From NCBI RefSeq assembly GCF_029873635.1, contig NC_080426.1, positions 54,760,093 to 54,824,092 on the forward strand: DNA of 64,000 nt, written 5' to 3'. Positions 37,501-49,400 of the stretch are shown here, one piece after another. The stretch is from Malania oleifera. Taxonomy: Eukaryota; Streptophyta; Magnoliopsida; Santalales; Ximeniaceae. The notes under the pieces are model-generated. The model was not told the origin of the DNA. It did not search any database and worked only from the letters and a program-made list of their open reading frames with translations. The number at the start of each line of letters is the position of its first letter. The first letter of the stretch is position 1. Made by a program: the position numbers and the translations under genes.

Positions 37501-40500
37501 CCAGCACTTTCGAGGATCCATGATGTGTTTCACGTCTCCATGTTGAGGAGGTACGTGTTGGATCCTTCACATGTGGTTAGTTATGATGAGTTGGAAATTG
37601 GGGATACTTTAACATATGAGGAGATACCTGTTCAGGTTCTAGACCGTAAAATTCGAAGTTTCGTACCAGAGAGATACCATTAGTGAAGGTATTGTGGCGA
37701 AACCACGAGGTTAAAAAAACTTCTTGGAAACTAGAAACGGAAATACGCCGGAAGTATCCACAGTTATTTTGAGCACTTGTACATGATCCTACTATGGGTT
37801 GGAATAGGTGGTTAGTCATCGAGAGTGTGAGTATTGTGAACTCCTGAGACTGTTGTATATGTAACCACAGTATTTCTCTGCCATAAGTGAGGGTATGTAT
37901 GTGTATGTGTATGATGGGACAATGCAGTGATGATCGTCAGTTCGCTCTTGAGTTGTGTCTAAGTGTATGTGTATGATGGGACTATGCTGTGATGATCGTC
38001 AGTTCGCTCTTGAGTTATGTCAATGTATTTGATTGTATGTATGAATCTGGGAATAAGAGATGGCAAATTTTGAGGAAGAAATTTTTGTAAGGAGGGGAGA
38101 TAGTAAAAACCCAAAATGTGAAAAAATGGGTTTAAATATTAAGAGGGGCAAAATTGGAAATTTTTGGGTCAAGGGCTATAAAAGGAAATTTCTATTACTT
38201 CTTCATTAAGTAAACTCAATCTTATCTCTCTCTCTTTCTAAACTCTCTCTACTCTCTCCTTCTCTCTAGAATTCTTCACCGATCGTTGACGAAATCGAAA
38301 AACGAAAGCTACCACGAGGATCGTGGAAGGATTCTCTACAACTTCTACGAATCGGAATCTCGTTTCAGAGATTTTCGGGTTTCAGCGTAAAATCGAGGTA
38401 AGGCTCGGTTTTTAATTCTGATCCAGTAGTTTTGTAGGTATCAGTCTTGTGAGTATATTCTGTACTATGATTTATAAGTTTTGAAACTCAGTTCGCTGTT
38501 TAGGAACCTTGGAGTTCAGGATTTGCCTACGGGATTAAGGTAAGGGGAACTATGTTTATATTGGTTATTTTTGAAATCGGACTCGGTGGAACTGTGGTCC
38601 ACGGTCCTCTGTGTGTTTTGGCTACTCATTTAGGGGAATCTAACAAGGAAAACTATGGGTTTTTCATTATTACAATTTTGGGAAAAAGGGGGCGACGGGC
38701 TGAATCCCGGGTTTTGTTGAAAACCGAGTATATGTGTGATTTATACTGTGATATTGGGATGACCGTGCCTTGACTTTGTTTAAACTGTATTTGTTTGGAA
38801 AACCATGATTTAGATTACCAAATGAGTGTGGTTTGTTTGGTTATATGAGCATGCATGTGTGTGTGATATGTTGAAGTGCTAGTAGGAACGCGGTTCCGAA
38901 ATTGTTCCAGAACCTGAGAGTGACCGGCTCTATATCCGAGGGCGTGTGTATCGTCAGCCACGTTGGCAAGAGTGGCCGACTCTATATTCGAGGGCGTGAG
39001 CCTATTCCAACAGATCAGGCCGAAGGGTGTGGATCCACCAGTTAGCGCCGATATGATGCCATGGGAGTCGAAGACTAGCCATATGCCGGTGGTGCCGTGC
39101 TTCGCGGGTTGGCTACTGGCCAACGCCGGAATGCCCGACCGGCTTTGGGCCGATGGGTGTGACGACACCGGGTTACTGATCATGTGTGTGTATTGTGACG
39201 GGGCTTGCGTATAAATGGCCTTCGTATGTGTGCGTGTATGCACTGTGTAAATTAGTACTAGAATGCATTTAACTGCATGTATGTTGTATCATGATAACAC
39301 TCAAATGCCACACACCGATATAACCTGTGTTCTTCCTTACTGAGAGGTGTCTCACCCCTACTGTACGTACATTTTTACAGGTCCTTCGGGTAACCGAAAC
39401 TAGTGTCCTGGTGTAGGGAGCGTAGTGGCCGGTGTACTACATTAGCGCTTGGGTAAGTGCTAGGACTGTAGTTTTGTTGGGTTGCCATTTTGAGTTGTAT
39501 TTGGGCACCCAGTTTGTCTGTTTTGTTAGAGCCATGTTCTGCTCTTGTATAGACTCTGGTATGGTACTGTATATGTTGATATAGAATGAATTTTTCCGCT
39601 GCGTATATGATTATGATTGGATGTGTTTAGGGTACCTGGGAACCCCACAGGGTCGGACCCTCATCTAGTGTACTGTATCTGTGATGATTTATATGATACA
39701 GGGACAGGTTAGGTTACAATTTTCACCCCCGGGTCCCATTTCCGGGTTCAGGGCGTGACATAAAGTATATGGGTGACTACATGTATTTAGATGTTTGGGA
39801 ACCAATGATGATACCATCATGGGATAGACATATGTATTTCATGGATTTATCATGTAGGGTCTTGGTGTACTTCATGCAGTGGCTGAGGTGGAGAACTAGA
39901 CTAGGAGAGAGATTCTCAAGTCAAACATTGGGGATGAGTACGCTGGTTTTGTTCAAGAAATTTTTTGAGCAGGGCAAGTTATATGCAGAGCTTGCAGGGT
40001 ACTTCTTGATGAAGTCAGTGAATATGGTATGTTCCTCGTATGATCGATAGCCAAAAGTATCGCTAGATGGAAAAGTTGCAAGTGAATTGTGGGCATGTTT
40101 TTGCAGTAGACTACTCGGTTGTGAGTGAATGTCCACTTGTGCACTATTCTAGTGATGGAGGATCTAGGCTTGGTGTTATTTTCCGAACAGTACCTCTTTC
40201 TTTATTCACTAAGAAAGGAGGGTGCAAGTTGGGTGATCCTGTGGCAAACAAAGGGGTGATTGAGGACATGGCTTTTTGTTGATGAAGTCATAGGGCAGCG
40301 TACTCAAGTAAAGGAAGAGGAACAAAAATGCCAGAAAACTGCAGCAGCAGCAGCAATCATGTTATTCAGGTAGAGTTAGGGACTCAAGGCAGAAATGCGG
40401 GGAGTTCTAACTCAGGTTAACAATATCACAGATTAAATGGGTTTGTGATGCAGGTGGAGCAACAGACTCAGGGCAGAGACGGCATTGGTCATTTTGTAAA

Positions 40501-43464
40501 GAGTTTCAGCTCGAGAGATCCGCAGAATCACGGCAAGTTCATGTGCACTATCAGAACACCACTCAGGTGTGAGGTGGTGAGGCTTCCAATATGGAAGAGG
40601 GTGATAAGATACAGTGGAGTGATATGTTTGTTGTGTATGAATGACATGTTATTGGCTGAAAATGCTTTAATTGAGGCTTTAATCAGTTGGAAACTCTGTT
40701 GAAAGGTTTTGACATGACTATGTTTGGGTACGGCCAAGATGAGTCTTGGTTTGTTGATTCGCATGGACAAAGCTGCAAGGAGATTGGTATTATCTCATAG
40801 TGGCTTTATGGACAAAGCTGCATAGAGATTAGTGTTATCTCAGGGTCGCTTTTGGACGGAACCATAGGGAGACTTCATTTGCCGTCTCAAAGGGGTACTG
40901 TGGAGAATCGTTGTGAAATATCTACCACTCGGTACCCAAGGATGGGTTGTGATGTCCGGGATATGTCAAAGGTCCTCCATGATTTTTGTAATGGAGTGTT
41001 TCAGCAAGCAACAGAGTGAACCGTCAGTTGTTAGTTTTGTTGAAGACTATACAGGGGGCTTTGGTGATATAAGGCTTGCAGCAACTTTTTTGTTTCTTAT
41101 TGTGGGAAGGTCTTATTAGAAGCCTAGGGTGAAGTTTTCAGGTATTGCATCTACAACTGTATCGGGGTTGATGATAGAAGCTGAAACCGTCAATGACAAG
41201 TTCAAGCGGTATTGCTTGGACTTGGTGCATGTCTCCAAGTGGTAGAAGGGAGACGGTCCCAACCGAGCATTCTAAGTTCAAGGTGGAGCAATCAGATATG
41301 TTTTTCGGGTTCTCCTAAGGGGCGTATAATCGCCAAGGTGGAGATTGTTGTTTATGGTGTGGCTCTTATACTTTGTGGGGACTTATGAACAAAGGGAGAA
41401 AAACATATATTGATGCAGCAGCAATGACTCGTCGACGAGTGTCCTATGCTTGTCGACAAGAAGATACCGAGAGGTGAAAAACTGCAGAGTTCAAGACTCG
41501 TCGACGAGAAAGCCCGGGCTGCGAGAAGTTATTTGAATTTTGAATGTAAATGATGAGACAGTTGGGGATTCGGAGGGAAGCCTCCGAGGGCTTGTTATAT
41601 ATGCTCTTCTAGGCATATTTTGACATGTAAAAGAGTAAGAAAGGGGTAAGAGAAGGAGAGAAGATCATTGAGTATGTATCTTTGATTTTCATAGTGAAAT
41701 CTCTTACCGATTGCTCTCATGGATGTAGGCTTTGCCGAACCACGTAATTCCTGGTGTCCTTGCTCTTATCTTTACTTTATTTATATTGTTATGGTTGTGG
41801 AATGTTTTTTTTTATCACCAAATTTGTTTGTTGCAAGTATGTATGTGTGACCCTTTATACAATGTTCATTCCGCTGCGCATTGTTGGGAGAGGCCACCCT
41901 TATTTCACAACAGTATTTTAGAATATTTAGACTTCCCAATGTTTTCTTATTCCCTAAGCATTGGAAATCTATAAAAGGCCTTCTATGTACTAGATTTATT
42001 AAAGTTTAAATTAAAATTATTTTGCACTTCAATCTAGCATCACTCTTTATGCATGCTTCCAAGATTGACCATGAATATAGACTTGTTAAATAATCAACAT
42101 CAATCATGCCCCTAACGGCTTGAACACACTATTTTAAAAGGCTCAATCTTACCTGAAGACAAGGCATGCCTAAAATGCCTTAAGGCTCAATCCAAAATAT
42201 CAAATCCCACAAAAGGCTACATTACATGGTGATGCTTACGCATTTGAACAAAAGACATGCCTTTTGCACCATTTTAGTTGAGGCTTAAGCATTTTGGGAG
42301 TGTAATTCTCAAGTTAGATTTGGCTAAAAAAGTTTAACTCCGTGTTTATATAAAAGGAATGTCATAATATGAGTTGATTTCAAAATCTCTAGAACCTCAA
42401 CCTTTCCAAAATAAATGAGTTGTATCTTAAGTCTTGAAAATAATTTGAACTTTATAATGTTATAGGTATCCCTAGTCATGATTCATGTAATGAAAGCAAA
42501 TTAGCAATTTTTGAATGGCCCACAAGTAGTATGCAAATTATTTTTTATTTTGGGACTAAAGATACTAACCCCCTAATATTTGGCAAAACGACAAGGACTT
42601 CCCTTGAGGTTTCAAAATTTCCATAGAACTCCGCTGACATTTAATTTTTGGACACTTACACCCCTCAAAAAATTAGTCTTTTAGCCAAATATAAAAGGAG
42701 GCTAATGTCTTTTTGACAAACCTCAAGAGAGGACTATGGAATTTTTGAAACGTTAGGGGAGGTCCTCATTTTTTTTTCCAAACCTCAAAGGAGGTCAGTG
42801 TCTTCTTTCCCTTGAATTTTTTTACATTATATTTGTGTTTTGTCTTAATTTTTTCTTTATTTTTAGAATATATGCAATTTATTTACATATATTTATCTAA
42901 AATTAAATTCTCAAAAGGCTTACGCAGCAATTCCTTAAGGCTTATGCCTCACCTCTTAAGGGTTAAAAATGCCTCAACTAACGCCTTCACCTTTTAAAAA
43001 ACATTGCTTGATCATCAATTAAGGAATCACAAGAGAATTGAACTTGTATCAATGAAACAAAGTGTTGAGTAATGGCTCAAATTCAAAGGGATTATCCACT
43101 TGAAGTTTGTTACAAGTGGGAGGTTTCATGTGGAGGGCTCAGAAGCTTTTTGTAGGCCCCTAAGCCTTCCATGCGTGAAACCTCCTTGTTTAGTTAAACC
43201 GAGCCCAGTGGGTGTGCTTTGGAAGTCGCCCACCTGCAGTATGGTACTTGAGCAAGGTGTAGTGTAATTGTATTATCATGAGGATATTTTTGGGATTTTC
43301 ATATGGGGCTTTATATACATATCGTAGCCAAGAGTTGAAACCTTAAGCAGTTTTCGTTTGATAATAGTGAAAATTGCACAGAGGCTCCTTGGACTTAGCA
43401 CATTGTTGGACCAAATTAATTCAAAGTTCTTCTCTCCTTCTATTTTCTCTATTTTTTGTATTTG

Positions 43465-43499
<35 letters not shown>

Positions 43500-46400
43500 A
43501 CCTTGGGCGTGATTTCACAACACAAATTAACAATTAATTAAATTGGGAGCCATCAAAAAGATACTATTGAAGCAAAGAAAAAAAGTATGTCCATATATCA
43601 TGATTCATATAGAGATGGCTGCAGCTTGCATAAACTACAACAGCATCAAACCCGATGCCACCTAGAATGTGTTCTAGTTTGTAAGATAGGAATAAGACTG
43701 CACCACAAAAAATGTTCTAAAGTACAAAAAACTAAGGTATACAACAACAACAAAATCAAGTCTTAAGTCCCACTAGATAGGGTCAGGTACATGAAAGCTT
43801 TTCCATCAATTCGCAAAATCAAGATCATTTTTCTCACATAGATTAAGGGCTATTAAATCGTTATTCACTATCTCATTCCATATTATTTTAGGTCTATCCC
43901 TATCCCTTCTACTACAAATAATAGTAACTAGCTTACTCCTCCTTACTGGTGCACTATTTGACATACGTTTAGATGTTCAAACCATCTAAGACATTCCTTA
44001 TCTTTTCTTCTATCAATACCATGCCTAACTTACTACGATCATGTTTGTTCCTCAATTTACCCTTTAATTTTATACCACTCATCCACCTTAGTATTCGCAT
44101 TTTAAAAACTTTTAATTTTTGGATATATTGTTTCTAAGATGCCCAACAGTCTAATCCATATAACATAGCTAGTCCTATAGTCATTTTGTAGAATCCTTTT
44201 AATTTTAAGGGTATTCGACGATCACACAACACTCCCAAAGCACTCCTCCATTTTACCCAACCTAGTTTGGAACTACTTATAAAGAAGTGTTTTTCAGAAA
44301 AAAGGGTTGAATTTAATAAGTGCTGATAATACCGAAAAAGTGTTGAAAGTTAAAAGTGGAGTTTGGTTGTATTTAAAATAAATGGTATTTGGACACTTAC
44401 TTTTATTATAGGGTACTATATGATTATTTTTACACATACTTCAGATTACAAATATTAATATTTTTAAATTAAAAAATTTTAATAAGTATTATTTTAATTA
44501 TTTATGATTAAAATTTAAATATTTTCTGTTAAAAAATAATATAAATTATTATTTTTAATTAACATATTACTATCATACTAAATTATGATAAAAATAATAT
44601 TATTAATTAAATTCAATTTTTTAATTTATTTAATGTTAATTTAAAATACAATTATTTTTAAATATATTTAATAAAAATAATAATATTTTTATAAATAAAT
44701 TTAAAGATAATAATATTAAGTTTTTATTGAAATTTTAATATTTTCTATTAAATGAAATAATATAATATCACTATTTATTAATTAAAAATAATTTTATTAT
44801 TAATTTATATTTAAAACATATGATTATCACATTAATTTATGTTAAAAATAATATTAATAACTAAATTAAAATTTTTAATTTATTTAATGTTAATTTAAAT
44901 TTATGGATGGTTCTTTTTATTCATTCCACAATTTAAGTATATTTTATTAATAATTAATGGGCTATAATGCATAGTAAAATAATATTTGATTTATTTTAAA
45001 ATTTTTAATTTACAATTTAATTAATAATTATGTTAATTATTGTTTTTAATTAATATTTAAATATTTTTATTAAGTAAAAATAATACAATATTAATTTTGA
45101 TTAACAATAATCTTGTTCTTAATTTATATTTATAACATATGATCATCATATTAATTTATATTAAAATGACATTATAAACTAAATTATTATTTTTAATTTT
45201 TAATATTATTTCAAATTAATAGATGATTTTTCTTCTTCATTCCATAATTGAATTATGTTTCATTAGTAAGTAATAAATTATTATACATAATAAAATAGTA
45301 TATGATTATCTTCTAATGTATTTTTAGAATTATAAAATAACCACTTAATTTTCTTATATTTACAAAATTGACCCAACATATGAACAGCGTCAGTTATAAG
45401 TGGCCAAAAAGTTATTTTAGATTGTTTATCAAAATTTACTTAAAAAGTTCTCAAAAAAAAGATTTTGCAAAAGCACTTTTTGCAAAAAGTGTTTATTGTA
45501 GTACAAGCCAAATGTCACTTGTTTATAAAAGTTCTTATTTTAAGTGATAAGTGCTATAAGCACTTTTTTTGAAGTACTCCCAAACAAGGGTTAACCCTAT
45601 GTATTACATCCTCTTCAATTTCTCCTTCCACTTGCATAATAGATCCAAGGAATTGAAATCTACTAGTGCTATTAATTATTTGACCATCAAGTTTAATCTT
45701 TTCTTCGATATTCTTCCAACCATGGTTGAAATTACATCTTATATAATTCTATCTTGTTTCTACTTATTCTAAAACCTACAGACTCTAAAGCTTCTCTCAT
45801 AATTCTAACTTAGATTCTACTTTACTCCTATTTTCATCAATCAAAACAACATCATCTACAAACAACATACACCATGGGATCTCATTTCACATACTCCTAG
45901 TGAGTTCATCAATTGCAAAAGCAAAAAGGTAAGGCCTCAAAGTATATCATTTATGTACACCAAAAGTGATTGGAAATTCTCTAGAGTCCCCACCTGCAAT
46001 TCTAATGCTAGTTATTACTTTATCATACATAACCTTAATGACATCAATATACTACTACATACTCCTTTTTTCCCAAAAACCCATCAAAGAACTTTTTTCT
46101 AGATCAATAAAACCACATGCAAGTCCCTCTTTTTTTTCTAAACTTTTTCATTAATCTTCTTAATAGATAAATAGATTCTATAGTCTGTCTCCCCAACATA
46201 AAACCAAATTGATTCTTTGCGACTCTCATTTCCAACCTTATTCTTTGTTCAATTACCATTTCCCACTGTTTCACTCTATGACTCATAAGTTTTCCACAAT
46301 AATTATTATAATTTCAAATATCACATTTGTTTTTGTATATAGGTATTAACGTGCTTTCCTCCATTCGTCTGGCATTTTCTTGGTTTTCATAATTGTTTTG

Positions 46401-49400
46401 AATAAATTAGTTAGACATATACTTATATTATCCAGTAGACATTTTCAAACTTCAATTGGGATGTTATCCAATCCTATAGATTTCCCACCTTTAATCTTTT
46501 TTAAAGTCATCTTAACTTCAATGACGCCAATTTTGCCAATAAATCTCAATTTTTTAGCATTTTCCTCATTCATCACTTCTAAGTTTATGCTTTCACAACT
46601 TATTAATGTAGCTTCGCCACCTCTCTTATATATCTTCTTCTTTAACCAATATATTATCCTACATTCTTTATCCATTTTATATTAACTAAATCCTTGCACT
46701 TTCTTTCTTTAGCTTTAGGGTATGCTTATGCATACACATTATAAAAATCCATAGCAACATGCATATATGTAAGACAAGATACTGAGGGATTTCTAAATTT
46801 AAAAGGAGTTTTTACAGGTAATTAGATTAATAATGAATTGAAAAACAAAGTCATACTACAATAATGCTCCAGCCACTAATAAAAATGTATATGTCGCACA
46901 TAAAATATTTAGTTAAATCGTTGGACTGTGAGATTTAGTGTTTTAGATTTTAGAAGTTATAACACAATGCGCTATGTTTCTAAAGGTTCATGTGATTTCA
47001 GAATTCACTTCAATATTAGCATTTAGTAATAATTATGGGCTGGCCTAAAAGACAAAAGGACTAGGATTTGCAAGTACCCCAAGCCACACTATGATTAATT
47101 TCATATGCAAATATATAAAGTTAACAATGCACTTCCAATATAGACATGAAGCGGTGGAAAAGGTGAAAAGAATTAAAATCTCCAAAACAAAAAAATCAAA
47201 AAAAAATGAATGAATGAGAATAAGAATGAGAAAAATGAAAAATTTTGGAAATGATTTCAATTTTCTTAACTGGTGCATCAACCCATGCTCCAAGCCACAG
47301 CACCAAATAGACAAATAAATTTAAAACAGCAAGATTTTTATTTAAAATAACAAAAAAAAAACCATGAGTGTGATAAGTCTCACTTACTTAGTGTAACACG
47401 CTTTGCATGAATTGCACACAGCATTGAATCTTCAAACAAATGAACCAAAAAATCCTCTGCAGCCTACAGAATAAACCTAAGGTAAGTATACTGTACAAGA
47501 AGCTGTTAAAGCAATCTACAAAAACAATCTAACAAGTTTTTGTGGCAATATATCCCATATCCTATTGCACATAGCCACATAGGACTGGAAAAGCTGGAAT
47601 AGGTTCATAATTTTGCCTTCTTTGAAAAGTGCTGCCACATGAAACATGTATTTATATATCAACAGTGCTGGGTCATATAACAACTCTTGTATAGGGCCAG
47701 ATCATAGCTACCAGAAAATGCTAGCACCCTAGAGAACAATGTGGTACATTTTTGTTTGGAACACTAAATCAAATGATCCAATGCTCCAATTCAATAATTT
47801 TCACACAAAATAACTTTTTATTAGTTAAAATGAGGAATCATCCTACATTATTAATCTATTCCAAGACAGAAAATCTCTTCTAGATTTAGAAACAGCTCAA
47901 CATCCTCTCCAAAATATACAAGTCCCGTTACACTTTTAACACCAATATATCTAATCAAGTATCCAGCTAACATCGGGCCAGATTCACATGTCATCTTTTG
48001 CAACTCCATTCTAAAGCCATATGATGCACTACATTGGGCAACTAATTCACTGAAAAATTACCTTTGTAATATTCACCTGAAGTTAAACAATAGGTATGAA
48101 GATGACAGTGTGAATAGTTTTGGAATAAGTAAAATATACCCCAAGAATTTAAGAAAACATATACATAAATTAAGGGATGTTTCACTATCTAGCAACCTAT
48201 TTGGTTAATATTTCCAAAACAGAAAAAAATTAAAAACCTAGTTGAACTCATTATTGTTTTGTCATTGAATCAAATAACAATTTAAAATATAATTAAAGTA
48301 GTAATATTACAAAAGAATATAAATTAAAAATCATTATAATAAAAATGGAAATTTATTATAATTATTTCAAACTCATTGTGCTCTTAGAACAATCCTATTG
48401 TGCATGAGAATTGAAAATTAGTAAAAATATGGTTTACTAAATGGCTTATTTTTAAATAAAAAAAATTTTCAAGTTTTTAGAAATTTTTTAGATTTTTAAA
48501 TTTTAATTTTATTTTAAATTCACATTGTAATTTTATTTTAATTTTAATTAAAAAAATTATAAAATGAAATGATTTAATCCACAAAAGTCAATTATCGATA
48601 TTAAGTAGCACAACAATGTAACCAAGCCAAAAGGGACAGCAAAAATAGAAAACTAGAAACATAAACAAACACATTGTTGTAACCTGTTGCTTTAAAGCAA
48701 CCAAAAAAAAAGGGGGAAACCAAAAATGATACCAAACAAGCCCGAAAAACAAGAAAATTGCCAACAAAGAGATGCACTAGAGACTAAGTCAGCCAAAAAT
48801 GCTTGGTTGCAATAAAATCGATGATCGTTTGAGTAAGAAATGTTTTTATTATTTAGTTGAAGATGCTACATGGAAACAAGACATGAAAGTCTGTAATTAA
48901 ACCAAAATATATGGCAGTAGATAGAGTAGATGGTGACGAAGGAGTTCCACAAATAACTACCACTTCGTTGAATTGAGTTAAAGCTATAATGGAGCACATT
49001 ATAAACATGGATGATGATGGCATCAAGAATGAATCATCACACATTGCCTGGCTGTATTTATTTTTTGGATAAGAACACTACCGTTGCTGTCTTAAAAAGC
49101 AAAGGCATTAGAAAAAACGTTGACCATACATGGTTCCATTAAAGATAGCACAGGTAAGTGGTCAGGAAATGAAACAAGCAATAGACAGATTGCAGTTATT
49201 GCACATTGAACCAAGTTACAGCAATTGGTGATAGGGCAAAATGCTGGCGCCATTCACGACAAATTTTAACAAGAACCAGAATCAATTGCAGATGCTGCCT
49301 TTTAAGTTGAATATTATTTCTTATTTACAAGGAGAGAGTGAGAGACTATAGTAGTCCTATCAGCAACCATGTTGCTGTATGACACTATAGTGCAATATTT

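Larger units (their letters stand above)
31332..39760 (+). mobile_element. Gypsy III, full-length LTR retrotransposon (Tekay/Del-like)
   Basis: Structurally complete. The 5' LTR (31332-33001) is followed by a PBS (TTGGTATCAAAGCC), gag, protease, RT, RNase H, integrase, chromodomain, the PPT AAGGAGGGGAGA and the 3' LTR (38102-39760). A perfect TSD TAAAG is at 31327-31331 and 39761-39765. It sits inside the pre-integrase coding region of Copia IV. Over the first roughly 310 bp the LTRs differ at about 14 sites, 13 of them transitions, so it is fairly young yet already inactive (13 stops and two frameshifts). It is antisense to CENH3. Confidence 0.95.
29974..41912 (+). mobile_element. Copia IV retrotransposon, split by Gypsy III
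   Basis: LTRs at 29974-30598 and 41346-41912 are alike except for a roughly 75-bp deletion in the 3' copy and a short loss at the end of the 5' copy. GTATT flanks both sides (29969-29973 and 41913-41917). Removing the element restores a sequence matching the empty site in copy A. A PBS-like TTGGTATTAGAG is at 30598-30609 and a PPT-like AGGTGGAGATT is just before 41346. The internal region is badly decayed, lacks most of gag, and is interrupted by Gypsy III at 31332-39760. Without the insert it is about 3.5 kb, so non-autonomous. It resembles the Tork/TNT1 lineage. Confidence 0.9.
24646..47387 (-). other. CENH3 intron 6 (22.7 kb, transposon-filled)
   Basis: Bounded by donor GTAAGT (47387) and acceptor CAG (24646). 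It contains, from 3' to 5' of the gene, about 1.1 kb of unremarkable sequence (24646-25780), a degenerate repeat, a solo LTR, LTR-like DNA, the Copia IV / Gypsy III nest, MITEs, a Copia LTR fragment and an RTE LINE. Removing the recognised elements leaves well under half its length. 24731-25780, 27569-28440 and 46700-47387 hold nothing I recognise. Confidence 0.9.

Noticed and set aside
7326-39765. TAAAG follows both the Gypsy I LTR (7326-7330) and the Gypsy III LTR (39761-39765), each inside Copia coding sequence
   Set aside because: The two sites fall in different parts of the Copia frame and in opposite relative orientation. With a 5-bp site two matches can be chance, and no target preference can be claimed.
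48840-48890. [15 protein letters not shown] sequence in intron 5 as a Gypsy chromodomain remnant
   Set aside because: Only about ten residues and no flanking coding similarity. Noted because the repeats A and B share the DNA, but not annotated as a pol remnant.
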